A stretch of DNA of 64,000 nucleotides, from assembly GCF_019175285.1 (NCBI RefSeq), contig NC_056527.1:111852799-111916798 (forward strand). The letters run 5' to 3'. Source of the DNA: Sceloporus undulatus. Taxonomy: Eukaryota > Chordata > Lepidosauria > Squamata > Phrynosomatidae. The position numbers and the translations under genes were made by a program. A model generated the notes under the pieces. The model was not told the DNA's origin, made no database searches, and saw only the letters and a list, made by a program, of their open reading frames with translations. How positions within the stretch are numbered: position 1 is the stretch's first letter; the number at the start of each line of letters is the position of its first letter. Shown piece by piece: positions 47,226 through 56,475 of the stretch.

Positions 47226-47466
47226 ACAGTAGACCCTTGGTCTCTGCTGGGGTTTGGTTCCAGGACCTCCCATGGATGCCAAAATCCATGGTTGCTAATA
47301 TTCCAATACAGTATATACAATGGCATAATAAAATGGTGTCCCATGTATGAAATAGCAAAATCAAGGTTTGCTGTCTAAATTTCTTCATTAAATGTTTGAA
47401 TATTTTCCAGCTGTGGATAGTTGAATCCATGGATGCAGAGTCTGTGGATACTGAGGGCTGACTATA
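47226..47466. mobile_element. pogo/Tigger-like MITE
   Basis: ACAGTAGACCCTTGGTCTCT at the left; TGAGGGCTGACTATAC at the right. The interior has AATCAAGGTTTGCTG, as in the 2179 copy but inverted. Confidence 0.75.
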
Positions 47467-47992
47467 CTTTTTAAAAGCGACTTCCAAACTCTCCTCTGAG
47501 CACATGCAGAGTGCATTTCCCTCAATGCTGAATAAGCCACAGCATCTTTGTTGTGATCTGCAAAAGTGGTTAGACTCAGGGGTCAGATGACTTGACCCCT
47601 TTCTTGGCAGGACAGCATTTCTTTGGTATCTTCCTATTTTGGAAAGGAAAGCATGGAGAAAGGACCAGCCGTAACATGCCTAGGGTGGGATGGGGTGCTT
47701 TCTTCTTCTGTTGTGATTCAGCAAGGAAAGGGAGGAGCAGGAAATATCAGAACTTCCTCACTTCTCTGGGGCAGAATTTGCGGCAGGGAGTGTAGTGGGC
47801 TGGGAGATATGATAAAATGGAGATAACCAGAGTGTGTTTGTTACTGGAGGGGATTCTTTGTGTTTCAGAGGTGGTGAAATGCTTTGTTTTCCAAAGATGG
47901 AGAAAGCTAGCTAGCTAGGAAATGGAGTCTGATTTGTTCAAAGTGGGAGATTAAGCCACGGCTCCAGCCACATCAAATGCAAAAGGGATTGT
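47467..47992. other. no feature recognised
   Basis: No repeat family or exon recognised. Confidence 0.4.
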
Positions 47993-48125
47993 GTTGTTGT
48001 TGTGTGCCTAAAAGTCATTTCTGACTGATGGTGACCTTAAGGTGAACCAATTATGGAGTTTTCTTGGCAGAATTTGTTCAGAGGGGGGTTATCCTTGACT
48101 TCCTTAGGGTGAGAGAGTGTGATGT
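47993..48125 (-). mobile_element. Bov-B-tailed SINE, head lost
   Basis: GTTGTTGTTGTGTGCCTAAA to TTAGGGTGAGAGAGTGTGA; cut by the next element. Confidence 0.75.
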
Positions 48126-48126
48126 G

Positions 48127-48356
48127 GGATGGAGACAGGGATTATTGCACACTAAATCGCAGCTGAATCGCTGGCCACCATCAGCCCGGGTCCCAGCTGG
48201 GTCCAAGCCACGCTCTGCCAGCACGTCTTAGAAGTCAGAAAGCTTTCCGACTTCTGAAAAGTATTGGTGGAGCATGGCTTGGACCTGGGCTTATGGTGGC
48301 TGACGATTCAGCAGCAATTTAGTGTGCGATAATTCCTGCCTCCATCCCGCATTATG
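48127..48356. mobile_element. foldback element
   Basis: GGGATGGAGACAGGGATTAT pairs with ATAATTCCTGCCTCCATCCC. GGTCCAAGCCACGCTC pairs with GAGCATGGCTTGGACC. The centre is AGAAGTCAGAAAGCTTTCCG and its mirror. Confidence 0.85.
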
Positions 48357-48405
48357 GCTGCAGCCCGGAAGGCTGGAGCCGATTTAAAACACCAAGCAAT
48401 AAGCT

Positions 48406-49125
48406 CCATTGGGGTTTTTTTAGAGCAATGATGCGATCATCTCACTCACACATTTTGGGTTTGTTATTCACACTGTGAAACTACATCAATCCACATCTCT
48501 GCAAATTCAGTTGCTCACACATGCAAACATTTGAATAAAGATGGAGTTGACAGTGCAAATGGAGTCCTATTTTGGTATGCAGTATTTTATCTTGGGTTTA
48601 TTCACATCACACTACTGATGATACGGATCTTTTAACAAAAACTTGGGGAAAACCCTGATTTCAATTATCCAGGATTAAGTAGGTTTTTTGGCAGCTCCCC
48701 CATATTTAATTGAGTGCATTTGGATGTGTGTCAACAATGGAGATTTAACCCAGATTCATCCTGAATTATTTTCACAGTGTGAATAACCCCTGTGTTGTTC
48801 ATGTGCATCCTGAATGCACCCAATTACATTATTTGGGGAGTTGCCCTCAAAAACCTACTTAATCCGGGATAATTCATACCAGGTTTTCCCCAAAGATTTT
48901 TTAAAAAAAAGATTTGCATTGTCGACAGTGTGAATAACAGATGTGAATAGAACCGGGATAATTAGGGATTAAACTCTGCACGCCTTGAATGTGTTCCAAA
49001 TACATTTGCATTGTCAACTCCTTGTTTATTCAAGTGCTGGCACATGTGATCAGCTGAACTCCTAGAGATGCACATAGACATAGTTCTATAGTTTGAATAA
49101 CAATCCCGGATTGTGTGACTGATGT
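48406..49125. repeat. head-to-head pair of U2 repeats
   Basis: 48406-48790 is a plus-strand U2 copy ending CATCCTGAATTATTTTCACA. 48791-49125 is an inverted copy starting TGTGCATCCTGAATGCACC and ending ATAGTTTGAATAACAATCCC. Together they form a palindrome of about 700 bp. Confidence 0.7.
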
Positions 49126-50067
49126 CATTTGCATCGTTCTGCTAAAAAAAAACAATGTCTGATTGAGTCTGTGGCTTGAGATTTAGTCCCCTCTTTCTGT
49201 CTTTGGGGAAATTGATGGCCATTTAAAATGAACTTTAAAATCATGCTGAGTGAAGGGGAGGATTATGGGAAGCGTGAAATGACATTAATGACTGTCCGGC
49301 TCATTAGTGGCTTGAAATCTGTCAGGAAGCTGCTCATCTCCCTCTGGTCTCATTAAATCCCTGATTCAGTCCAAGTTTTCCTTTTCCTTTTTAAAAAAGA
49401 TCTTTACCTGCCCATACTGGAGTGACTTTCTTGTTCTTCTCTCTAGTTCCTTTTAACACAGAGACACACACAGAGAGTGCCCATAATGGCCCGACTTCTG
49501 AAAAACACAGCTTGACAAACAGGTGTCCCATTCCGGTTTCATTGAATGGAAGGAACCAGGGCAGGCAGAGAAAAAAGGGTGGAAAGGGTCTTTTTTTTGG
49601 GGGGGGGGTATTGTTAAAGTCTCGTCTCAAAGGATGCCAGGGTTCCAAATTGATCAAGAGGACTAGACTGCTGAGCTGAAGAACGAACCATGGAAATTGC
49701 CCAACTAATGCTGCGATGGACATTTGTTTGGGTGAATAGGCCTGATTTTGGCACTGGCTCCCCCCCTTTCAAGTATGCCGTTTGTTCGGAAACTATAAAA
49801 AGGAGCTTGGGAACAGGTGGAACGCTAGGGCGACAATAGCGGTGTGAGTCATTGCAAATTGCCTTTCCTTGAAGCATTTTTTTACTGGAACTGCCTAGTC
49901 TTCGAGGGAGAATGGGCACCCTGTGGAGAATGAGCACCCTGAGTTTGGGAAACAGTGAATTTACTGTGTGCTCTTCTCCTGAAACAAAGTACAGGAGGCC
50001 CTTGGCATCTGCTTGGGTTTAGTTCCAGGACCCATTTTCATGGGTCATCTCAAGGCTGGAGGGGAGG
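49126..50067. other. non-repeat segment
   Basis: No exon recognised. 49190-49380 is smooth, non-repetitive and AT-rich, with a CTCATTAGTGGC word like that at 38445; possible conserved non-coding DNA. 49990-50045 is a Tigger-like fragment. Confidence 0.3.
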
Positions 50068-50635
50068 GTGCAAATTCTCCATCTTATGGGGCTTGGCCTC
50101 AGATGGGAGGAAAGGGTTCTGTGAAGATTTCCAGCTAGCAAGCTGAGCTTGCTACCATTTGCAAGGTTCAGTTCATTTGTTGCTGCAACTTGCAATGACT
50201 TTCAAAGAGTGGGAGCAGTCTATGCATTTACTTGGTTAGCTTCCATTCTCTCTCTTATTGGGGTGCCAGGGCTCATTTTCCATTCTGCTGTGCACACAGC
50301 ATCTGGCTAGAAGCAAGTAGGCCAGATTAAATGTTACTCATCCCATCCGCTAAGAAAGAATCCTGCTACATTAGAAGGAATGATCCCCTCATTTCATCTT
50401 GATCTGGGAACAAGCCCTTTATCTCAGGGTTCTGCCTTAATTACCAAGCATGAAAATGTGATCTGTCTCAGTGTGTGTGCTTAAAGGACAAGTTCTGAAC
50501 AACCGTAGTTGGTACTTAATCTGGTACTACTAGAAACTGACAAATAACAGGATTCCATAGAATGGAGCCATGACAGTTAAAGAAGTGTCAAATTGCATTA
50601 ATTCTGCAGTGTGGCAGCAGCCCTAATTTCTAGCT
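50068..50635 (+). repeat. duplicated block, copy B
   Basis: See the block at 42108. Shared words include GCAAATTCT, AACTTGCAATGACT, CCCTCATTTCATCTT and the variant MITE end GCAGTGTGGCAGCAG. Confidence 0.6.
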
Positions 50636-50730
50636 TCCACCTTTCTTTCCATCTCCTGGGGAAAAAAAAATCTGGCTTAACTATTGCAAAGGCTAGAAAT
50701 ATTGCCACCTGGGGTGCCGGATGTAGGGAA

Positions 50731-50902
50731 TCGAAGGCTGCATCCACACTGCAGAAATAATCTAGTTTGACACTGCTTTAATTGCCATGGTGCAATGCTC
50801 TGGAATTGTGGAAATTGCAGTTTCCAGAATTCTAGAGCATTAAGCCATGGTAGTTAAAGTGGTGTCAAACTGGATTATTTCTGCCATGTGGATGCAGCCT
50901 AA
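50731..50902. mobile_element. P1 MITE, centre deleted
   Basis: GGCTGCATCCACACTGCAGA at the left and GCCATGTGGATGCAGCC at the right. The arms meet without the usual central segment. Confidence 0.85.
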
Positions 50903-51560
50903 AATGACCAGCTCCGCCTTTCAATTCACCTCTTCCCAACCAATCTGTGTTGGAGATGAAAGCGTTAATCTGGCAGGAGTTTTGAATCTCAAGTTGAGCG
51001 ACTGGGCTGGGCTATAGGGAAAGTGACTGATTTCCTGCAGCTGCCAGAAAGGCAGTGCAGGGATGATGAAAGGGAAGAATCCAGGCAGTCCTTTCTGATC
51101 ATCATGAAGCTACTGGAGCTGGTAAGAAGAAGCAGGAGAGGACCTTTGTTTGGGGGACTTTGCAAAGTGGGAGCTGTATGTCAGCAAGGGGCATATGCTA
51201 AGGACTAAGATGGACCAAGGAGACAGCAGCCTGTGCATGTGGTGGGCTTGGGTCAATGTGGTGAGCCATCAGCAAAGAGGCAGATGGGGGCTTAGCAATC
51301 CACGAAGAGCCATGCTTCTGTATGCAAAAGGGGAACAAAGTTCTGTTTGTGAGTAGTGTGTGATTTTGTAATATGGCACTTTCCCAGAGGAAAAAGGTAC
51401 AGAAATGAGTATGGAGGCAATGAGATCAAACACAAAAAGGAAGTGTATAGATACATACTACACAGGTCACAATGGATATATGGCTGAGTTGAAGCAATTT
51501 GACAGCTTGTTGCAGGAGTGCTTGATTTTTCAAGTAGATGAGTTGCATAGAAAAAAGGGA

Positions 51561-51596
<36 letters not shown>

Positions 51597-52929
51597 GTGT
51601 GTGTGTGTGTATTGTGGAAGTTGAGGAGGGAGAGACCTCTGTGACTTCATTCCTCCATTTGGCAATCACATTATCTCATTGTCCTTCTGCATTCTTCAGC
51701 ACAGATTTGCCTGGCTCAGCTATCTGTACATGTGTCTACGTGTTTGCTCTCTGTGCAGTAGGATCAAGTGTCACTCTTTGATTAGGAAATTCTGAGTTCA
51801 GGTCATGCCCAGGCTATGAGGTCTACTTTGCAGGGTTGTTGTGAATCTTTTTCCAAAGGACGAGAGAGGCATAGAGCAATGCAACTCAAAGTGTTGGTTC
51901 ATGCATTGGGTGCCGATCTGCAAGCTATTGGATGTCAGACCCCTAGCATGTTTCCAGAAAAAGAGGGAAAAGTTGTAGTCAGTAGGCATGAATATGGTGC
52001 CAGTCCCTAACCCATGGGGGGGGGGCTGCTAGTCTCCCATATAAGATAGTCCAAGATGGAGTGCTTAGGAATACAAATACAGTAGCTCAGCTTGGGGGAA
52101 AAATTCCCATGGCCTGTTTTTTCCATCCATCCTATTTTTCCTTTCATATTGCTTCCTTCTTGTCTCCTCACTTTTACACTTTTATTTCCCTTTAATTTAT
52201 TCAAACCATTCAAGCAACTTCTCTTTGAGAACAGATCTATTCTTGTTGAATTTTAACTTATGAGTGAATTCTGGTCCATTAATTATGCCTAGTAATAATA
52301 CAACCAGGAACTTATAGCTTAGATAATGGGAAGATATTTTGCTTTGTTTCCTTCTTTTCTGAGACTTTCCTCATTAATTTGTTATCTGCCAGCCTATGCT
52401 TCCTCCCTCCATCCCATCCCTATACCAAATTGCAAAGGAACATAGTAAAAAAGGAGAGGAAAGCAGGCAAAAGTATTAATCCTAAATCAGAGAAACCTGA
52501 TACGCATAGAAGATCATAGAATGAATATAGAGTTGGGTGGTGTATCTAGAAGTCATCTAGTCCACCCATTATGTGATAAAGAGAATTCAACTAATTGGTT
52601 CCACTTATTTTCCCTAAGTTGAGGGAAGATGTTTTAAGTAGGAATAAGTACAAATGCTAGAAATGAGCAAAGAGTCTGGTGATGCCTTAGAAACAAAGAC
52701 ATGTGTTTTTGTGGAAATTGTGTTCATGATGCATGATGTGTTATGGTAAATAGGTTGTGTAATAAACAGTTGAAATCACAAGGATGTGAACTAACCAAAA
52801 ATACACACTAGGGCAATTGTAGGTCAAATTGAAATGTAGGCAGTTCAGTTATTATGGTGGCTGGTTTTGATGATCAGATAAATGCTCTTGAATTAATATA
52901 TTTATTAACACCTTAGTGAGATGAATATG
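50903..52929. other. no gene supported
   Basis: 50930-51125 is non-repeat and ends GGAGCTG|GTAAGA, like an exon border; it could be an upstream non-coding exon of ADCY4, unproven. (TA)n/(GT)n at 51565-51612. A CR1 end fragment near 52510-52580 (ATCATAGAATGAATATAGAG). The rest is unrecognised. Confidence 0.35.
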
Positions 52930-53310
52930 GAGGAGAGTGCTCCATATCCTCCAAGCGTCCTGATTTGGCATGGACAGATTTTCTGTTGTCCCACTTTTTC
53001 AGCTGTTGTTAAAATGTCCCGGTTTCTCTTTTCTCCTCTCACTTTCTCCCTTTGTTCGCAGCTTGTTTCAACTGTGGCAAACTGGGTTCAAAGTGCAAAA
53101 GTAGTTGCACTCAACTCAACAGGGGAGCAAGGAGAAGGGGATGAAATCTTTCCCTTCCCAGTAGACACAGGCAAAAGCCAACTGCTGCAGCATCTTCTAG
53201 ATTCGGTGTGCTTCCTGATTTATAACTTTTCCCATCTTGATCACACTCTGATATTGCTTGGCCATATGTGTGCCCATTCTCATCTGTAAAATGTTGGATG
53301 GGATGTCAGT
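52930..53310 (-). repeat. unclassified repeat family U1
   Basis: GTCCCACTTTTTCAGCTG, AAAATGTCCCGGTTTCTC, AAAGTGCAAAAGTAG and CACTCTGATATTGCTTGGCC. Full-length inverted copy. Confidence 0.6.
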
Positions 53311-53551
53311 AGGTAGTATGTACAGTACTTATGATGGCAATATATTCCCTCTTGTATCAGAGGCAGAATACTGGTCTATATCAATTGCTGCAAAGGACAA
53401 ATAAGAAAATGTTATTGTGATCCTGTTCTCCTTATGAGGTGACCATCAAGAAAATAGAAGATTGGAATAGATAAGTATTTGGTCTGATCCAACTAAGAAC
53501 TTTTCTTATGTTAAAAACCTTGTTATCTCAAATTAAAGCCAGTTATGTGTG

Positions 53552-53676
53552 ACAGAGCCATCGTGATGTAGTGGTTTGAGTGTTGGACTATGACTTTGGA
53601 GAGCAGGGCTGGAATCGCTGCTTGCCTTAGGATTTCCATAAGTTGGAAACGACTTCAAGGCACATAACAGCAACAG
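53552..53676 (+). mobile_element. Bov-B-tailed SINE, internally deleted
   Basis: GAGCCATCGTGATGTAGTGG, then TTGGAAACGACTTCAAGGCA. About 125 bp remain. Confidence 0.8.
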
Positions 53677-53689
53677 CATGTACATTTAT

Positions 53690-53996
53690 TTGTTTGCTTA
53701 TTAGTTTCATTTATAGCATACCTTGTTTCCAGTGAGCTCTAGATGGTATATCCTCCACCCCACCTCCTTCTCACATTATCGTCACAACATCCCTGTGAGG
53801 AAAGCTAGAAGGGGTGACAGTCTCAAGATGTTTCATGGCCCAGTGGAAAGGTTTTGAAATTCAAGATGTGAGTTTCATGGCCCAGTACAAGGATTTGAAA
53901 CTTAAGGCATGAGTTTCGTGGCCCGGTATGAGGATTTGAATCTGGATCTGTCAAGTTTTAGGCCAACACTCAAACCAGCCCACCACAGCAGCTGTT
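53690..53996 (-). mobile_element. second-type SINE with an internal tandem triplication
   Basis: CATCCCTGTGAGGAAAGCTA, three units beginning TTTCATGGCCCAG (53831-53955), and ACTCAAACCAGCCCACCACA. Related to 29610. Confidence 0.65.
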
Positions 53997-54437
53997 CCTG
54001 ATACAACTCTAATTCAGCAGTTTCATGTTGGAGTCCACCTTTAAAATTTCTTTAACGAAGTATTTTGTTTCTTATTTTTTAAAGAATGTTTCATCCAGGT
54101 CCTTCTCTTCCAACATCCAGTTCTGATGATACCAAACTCACTTGAATTTTGTGGAGTTTGATGGGAACATTGCTCCATATTATTGCATTTGCCTTGAGTC
54201 ATATATTGAAATTTTTTCTGCTCAGATGGATGAAGCTGGGTTAATTTTTTGTTTGGTCAGGATTTAATCTACATCAGTTTGCTGACAATGGAACCACTCC
54301 ACCATCTCAAGGGAATACTGACTTCACAGTGGAATATCTTATTCAGTTTCTTCAAGGTGTACTGATTCTTCTGCTGTGGACAATGAGTAGGGAATGACCT
54401 CTCCCACGAGGTGAGTCTCCCAAGGAATAGGGGAGCC
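53997..54437 (+). other. ADCY4: region upstream of the ADCY4 start, probable 5' UTR
   Basis: Non-repeat. An in-frame TGA at 54384 and no earlier in-frame ATG support the start at 54438. A four-codon upstream ORF (ATGAGTAGGGAATGA, 54383-54397) precedes it. No TATA box or CpG-rich promoter is evident. Confidence 0.45.
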
Positions 54438-54605
54438 ATGCCCTGCCAGCGTCGCCCACAGTCAACCAGCGACACCCAACGTGAGGAACTCTTCTATCAA
54501 ACCTATTACAGCCTGAGCCAACAATACCCTCTCATTCTTCTCCTCCTGGTCATAGTCCTGGGCATCTGTGTGGCTCTCATCATCACCTCTTTTGCCAGTG
54601 GCAGG
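54438..54605 (+). CDS. ADCY4: ADCY4 exon 1
   Basis: Codons 1-56, from MPCQRRPQ to FASGR. Includes membrane segment 1 (31-52). Donor GTAAGT, phase 0. The first ATG after an in-frame stop was chosen; human starts at the same place within a few residues. Confidence 0.94.
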
Positions 54606-56422
54606 GTAAGTATAAGAGCTTGGGAAGCAGAGATTTGGAGTGGAACATTTCCCCATGGACTCCAGAAAATTTTCTGAATACTTTGGATAATGTTCTCCAG
54701 TTTCATTACATTTTCACTATTTTCTTCTGTTCAGGGGAACTGAGGAGTGAAGGGTCTTTCCCACTAGCCGTGTCTCCCTAGGAGCAGGGAAGCCCTTCCC
54801 TAGCAGTGTCATCCATAGTCAACCAGTAATACCCTTCTATCCATTTCATGGAAAAATTTCCAATGCTATATTTCATTATAGGTCTAAATACCCTAAAGGC
54901 ACCAGATCCTGTCTGATCTTGGAAGCTAAGAGGGGTTGGCCCTGGTAAGTTCTTGGATGGGAGACTGGCAAACAATATCAGGTGTGGGAGGCTAGATTTC
55001 AGAGGAAGGAACTTGCAAAACTACCTCTGAGTATTGCTTGTCTAAGAAAACCCCATGAAATCCATGGGGTCTGTATCAGTTGACAGGCAACTTGAAGCAT
55101 ACATATTTTCCGTGGAAAAATTTCTACATCATAGAATCATAGACAGAGTGTATGGAAAGGGTCCCCATGGGTTATCAAATCCAACCCCCTGCTCAGTACA
55201 GGAGTCCTTAGTAGACCATCCCCAGCCTCTTTCTGAAGACTTCCAGAGAAGAAGACCCCACCACCTCTCTAGGTAATTGGTTCCATTGCTGAATTGTTCT
55301 TAGTCTCAAGAGGTTCCTTCTAATGTTTCATCAAAATCTACTCTTCCTGTAACTTAAAACCATGAGACCTGGTCCTACCATCTGGGGCAGCAGAGGAGAA
55401 ACCTGCTCTCTCCACTCCATGACAGCCCTTGAGATATTTAAGGAGAGTAACCATGTATCTTTCACCAAGCTGAACATTCCCACTGCCTTCAACGTCATAT
55501 GTTTTGTTCTTCATATCTCTTTTCATCCTTGTTGACCTTCTCTGAACCCACTCCAGTTGATCTATACCCTCCTTAAAATGAGGTTCCCAGAACTGAATGC
55601 AGCGCAGAATATAGTGGAAACTATGGTTCAATTAATCCAGGCTAAAAATATTGTCTTCCTCCTTTGCTGCAGTTGTTGTTGTTGTTGTTGTTGTTAGTAT
55701 TGTTTCTGATGTTATGTTTATTTATAGCCTGCCTTTTTCCAGTCTGGGGCTCAATGTGGTTTGCAACAGGCAATGGAAACTGCTAAATAAGATATCAAAT
55801 GCAATAGTTAAAATATCACACAATTCATGCAATCAAAAACAATTTAAAAAGTAGCTATTAAAAACAACAACTAAAACACAGATAGACAGTACAGCACAAC
55901 CCTGCAGTGCCCAGAGCCCATGAGCAGTCAGTCTTTAAATGCATGCAGAAATAATAATTTTAAAAGAGTCTTAACTTATCTGCAGAAAGAGAGCAAGGGG
56001 AGTGTTAGTATAATGTCTTGGGAGGGAGTTCTGGAGCCTAGGAGCAGACACTGAGAAGGCCTTGTCCCTTGTAAAGATGGTGGGACAAAGCCAAGGCTTT
56101 CTTCAGAGGATCTGAAAACATGATTAGGCTCACATGGGAGAATGCAGTCCTTCCGATAACCTGGACTTAAGCTGTTGTTGTTGTGCCTTCAAGTCATTTT
56201 TGACTTATGGCAACCCTAGGACAACACTATCATGGGGTTTTCTTGGAAAGACATGTTCAGAGGAGGTTTGCCATAGCCTTCCCCTGAGGCTGAGAGCATT
56301 TGACTTGCCATGGTTACTCAGTGGGTTTCATGGCCACATTGGGAATTGAACCCTGGTCTCCAGAGTCATAGTCCAGCACTCAAACTACTATGCTACGCTG
56401 GCACTTATTAGAGTTTTTATTA

Positions 56423-56475
<53 letters not shown>

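Noticed and set aside
54889-55110. 5S rRNA gene
   Set aside because: The 5S-like head is diverged and fused to a Bov-B-like tail; it is a SINE, not a functional gene.
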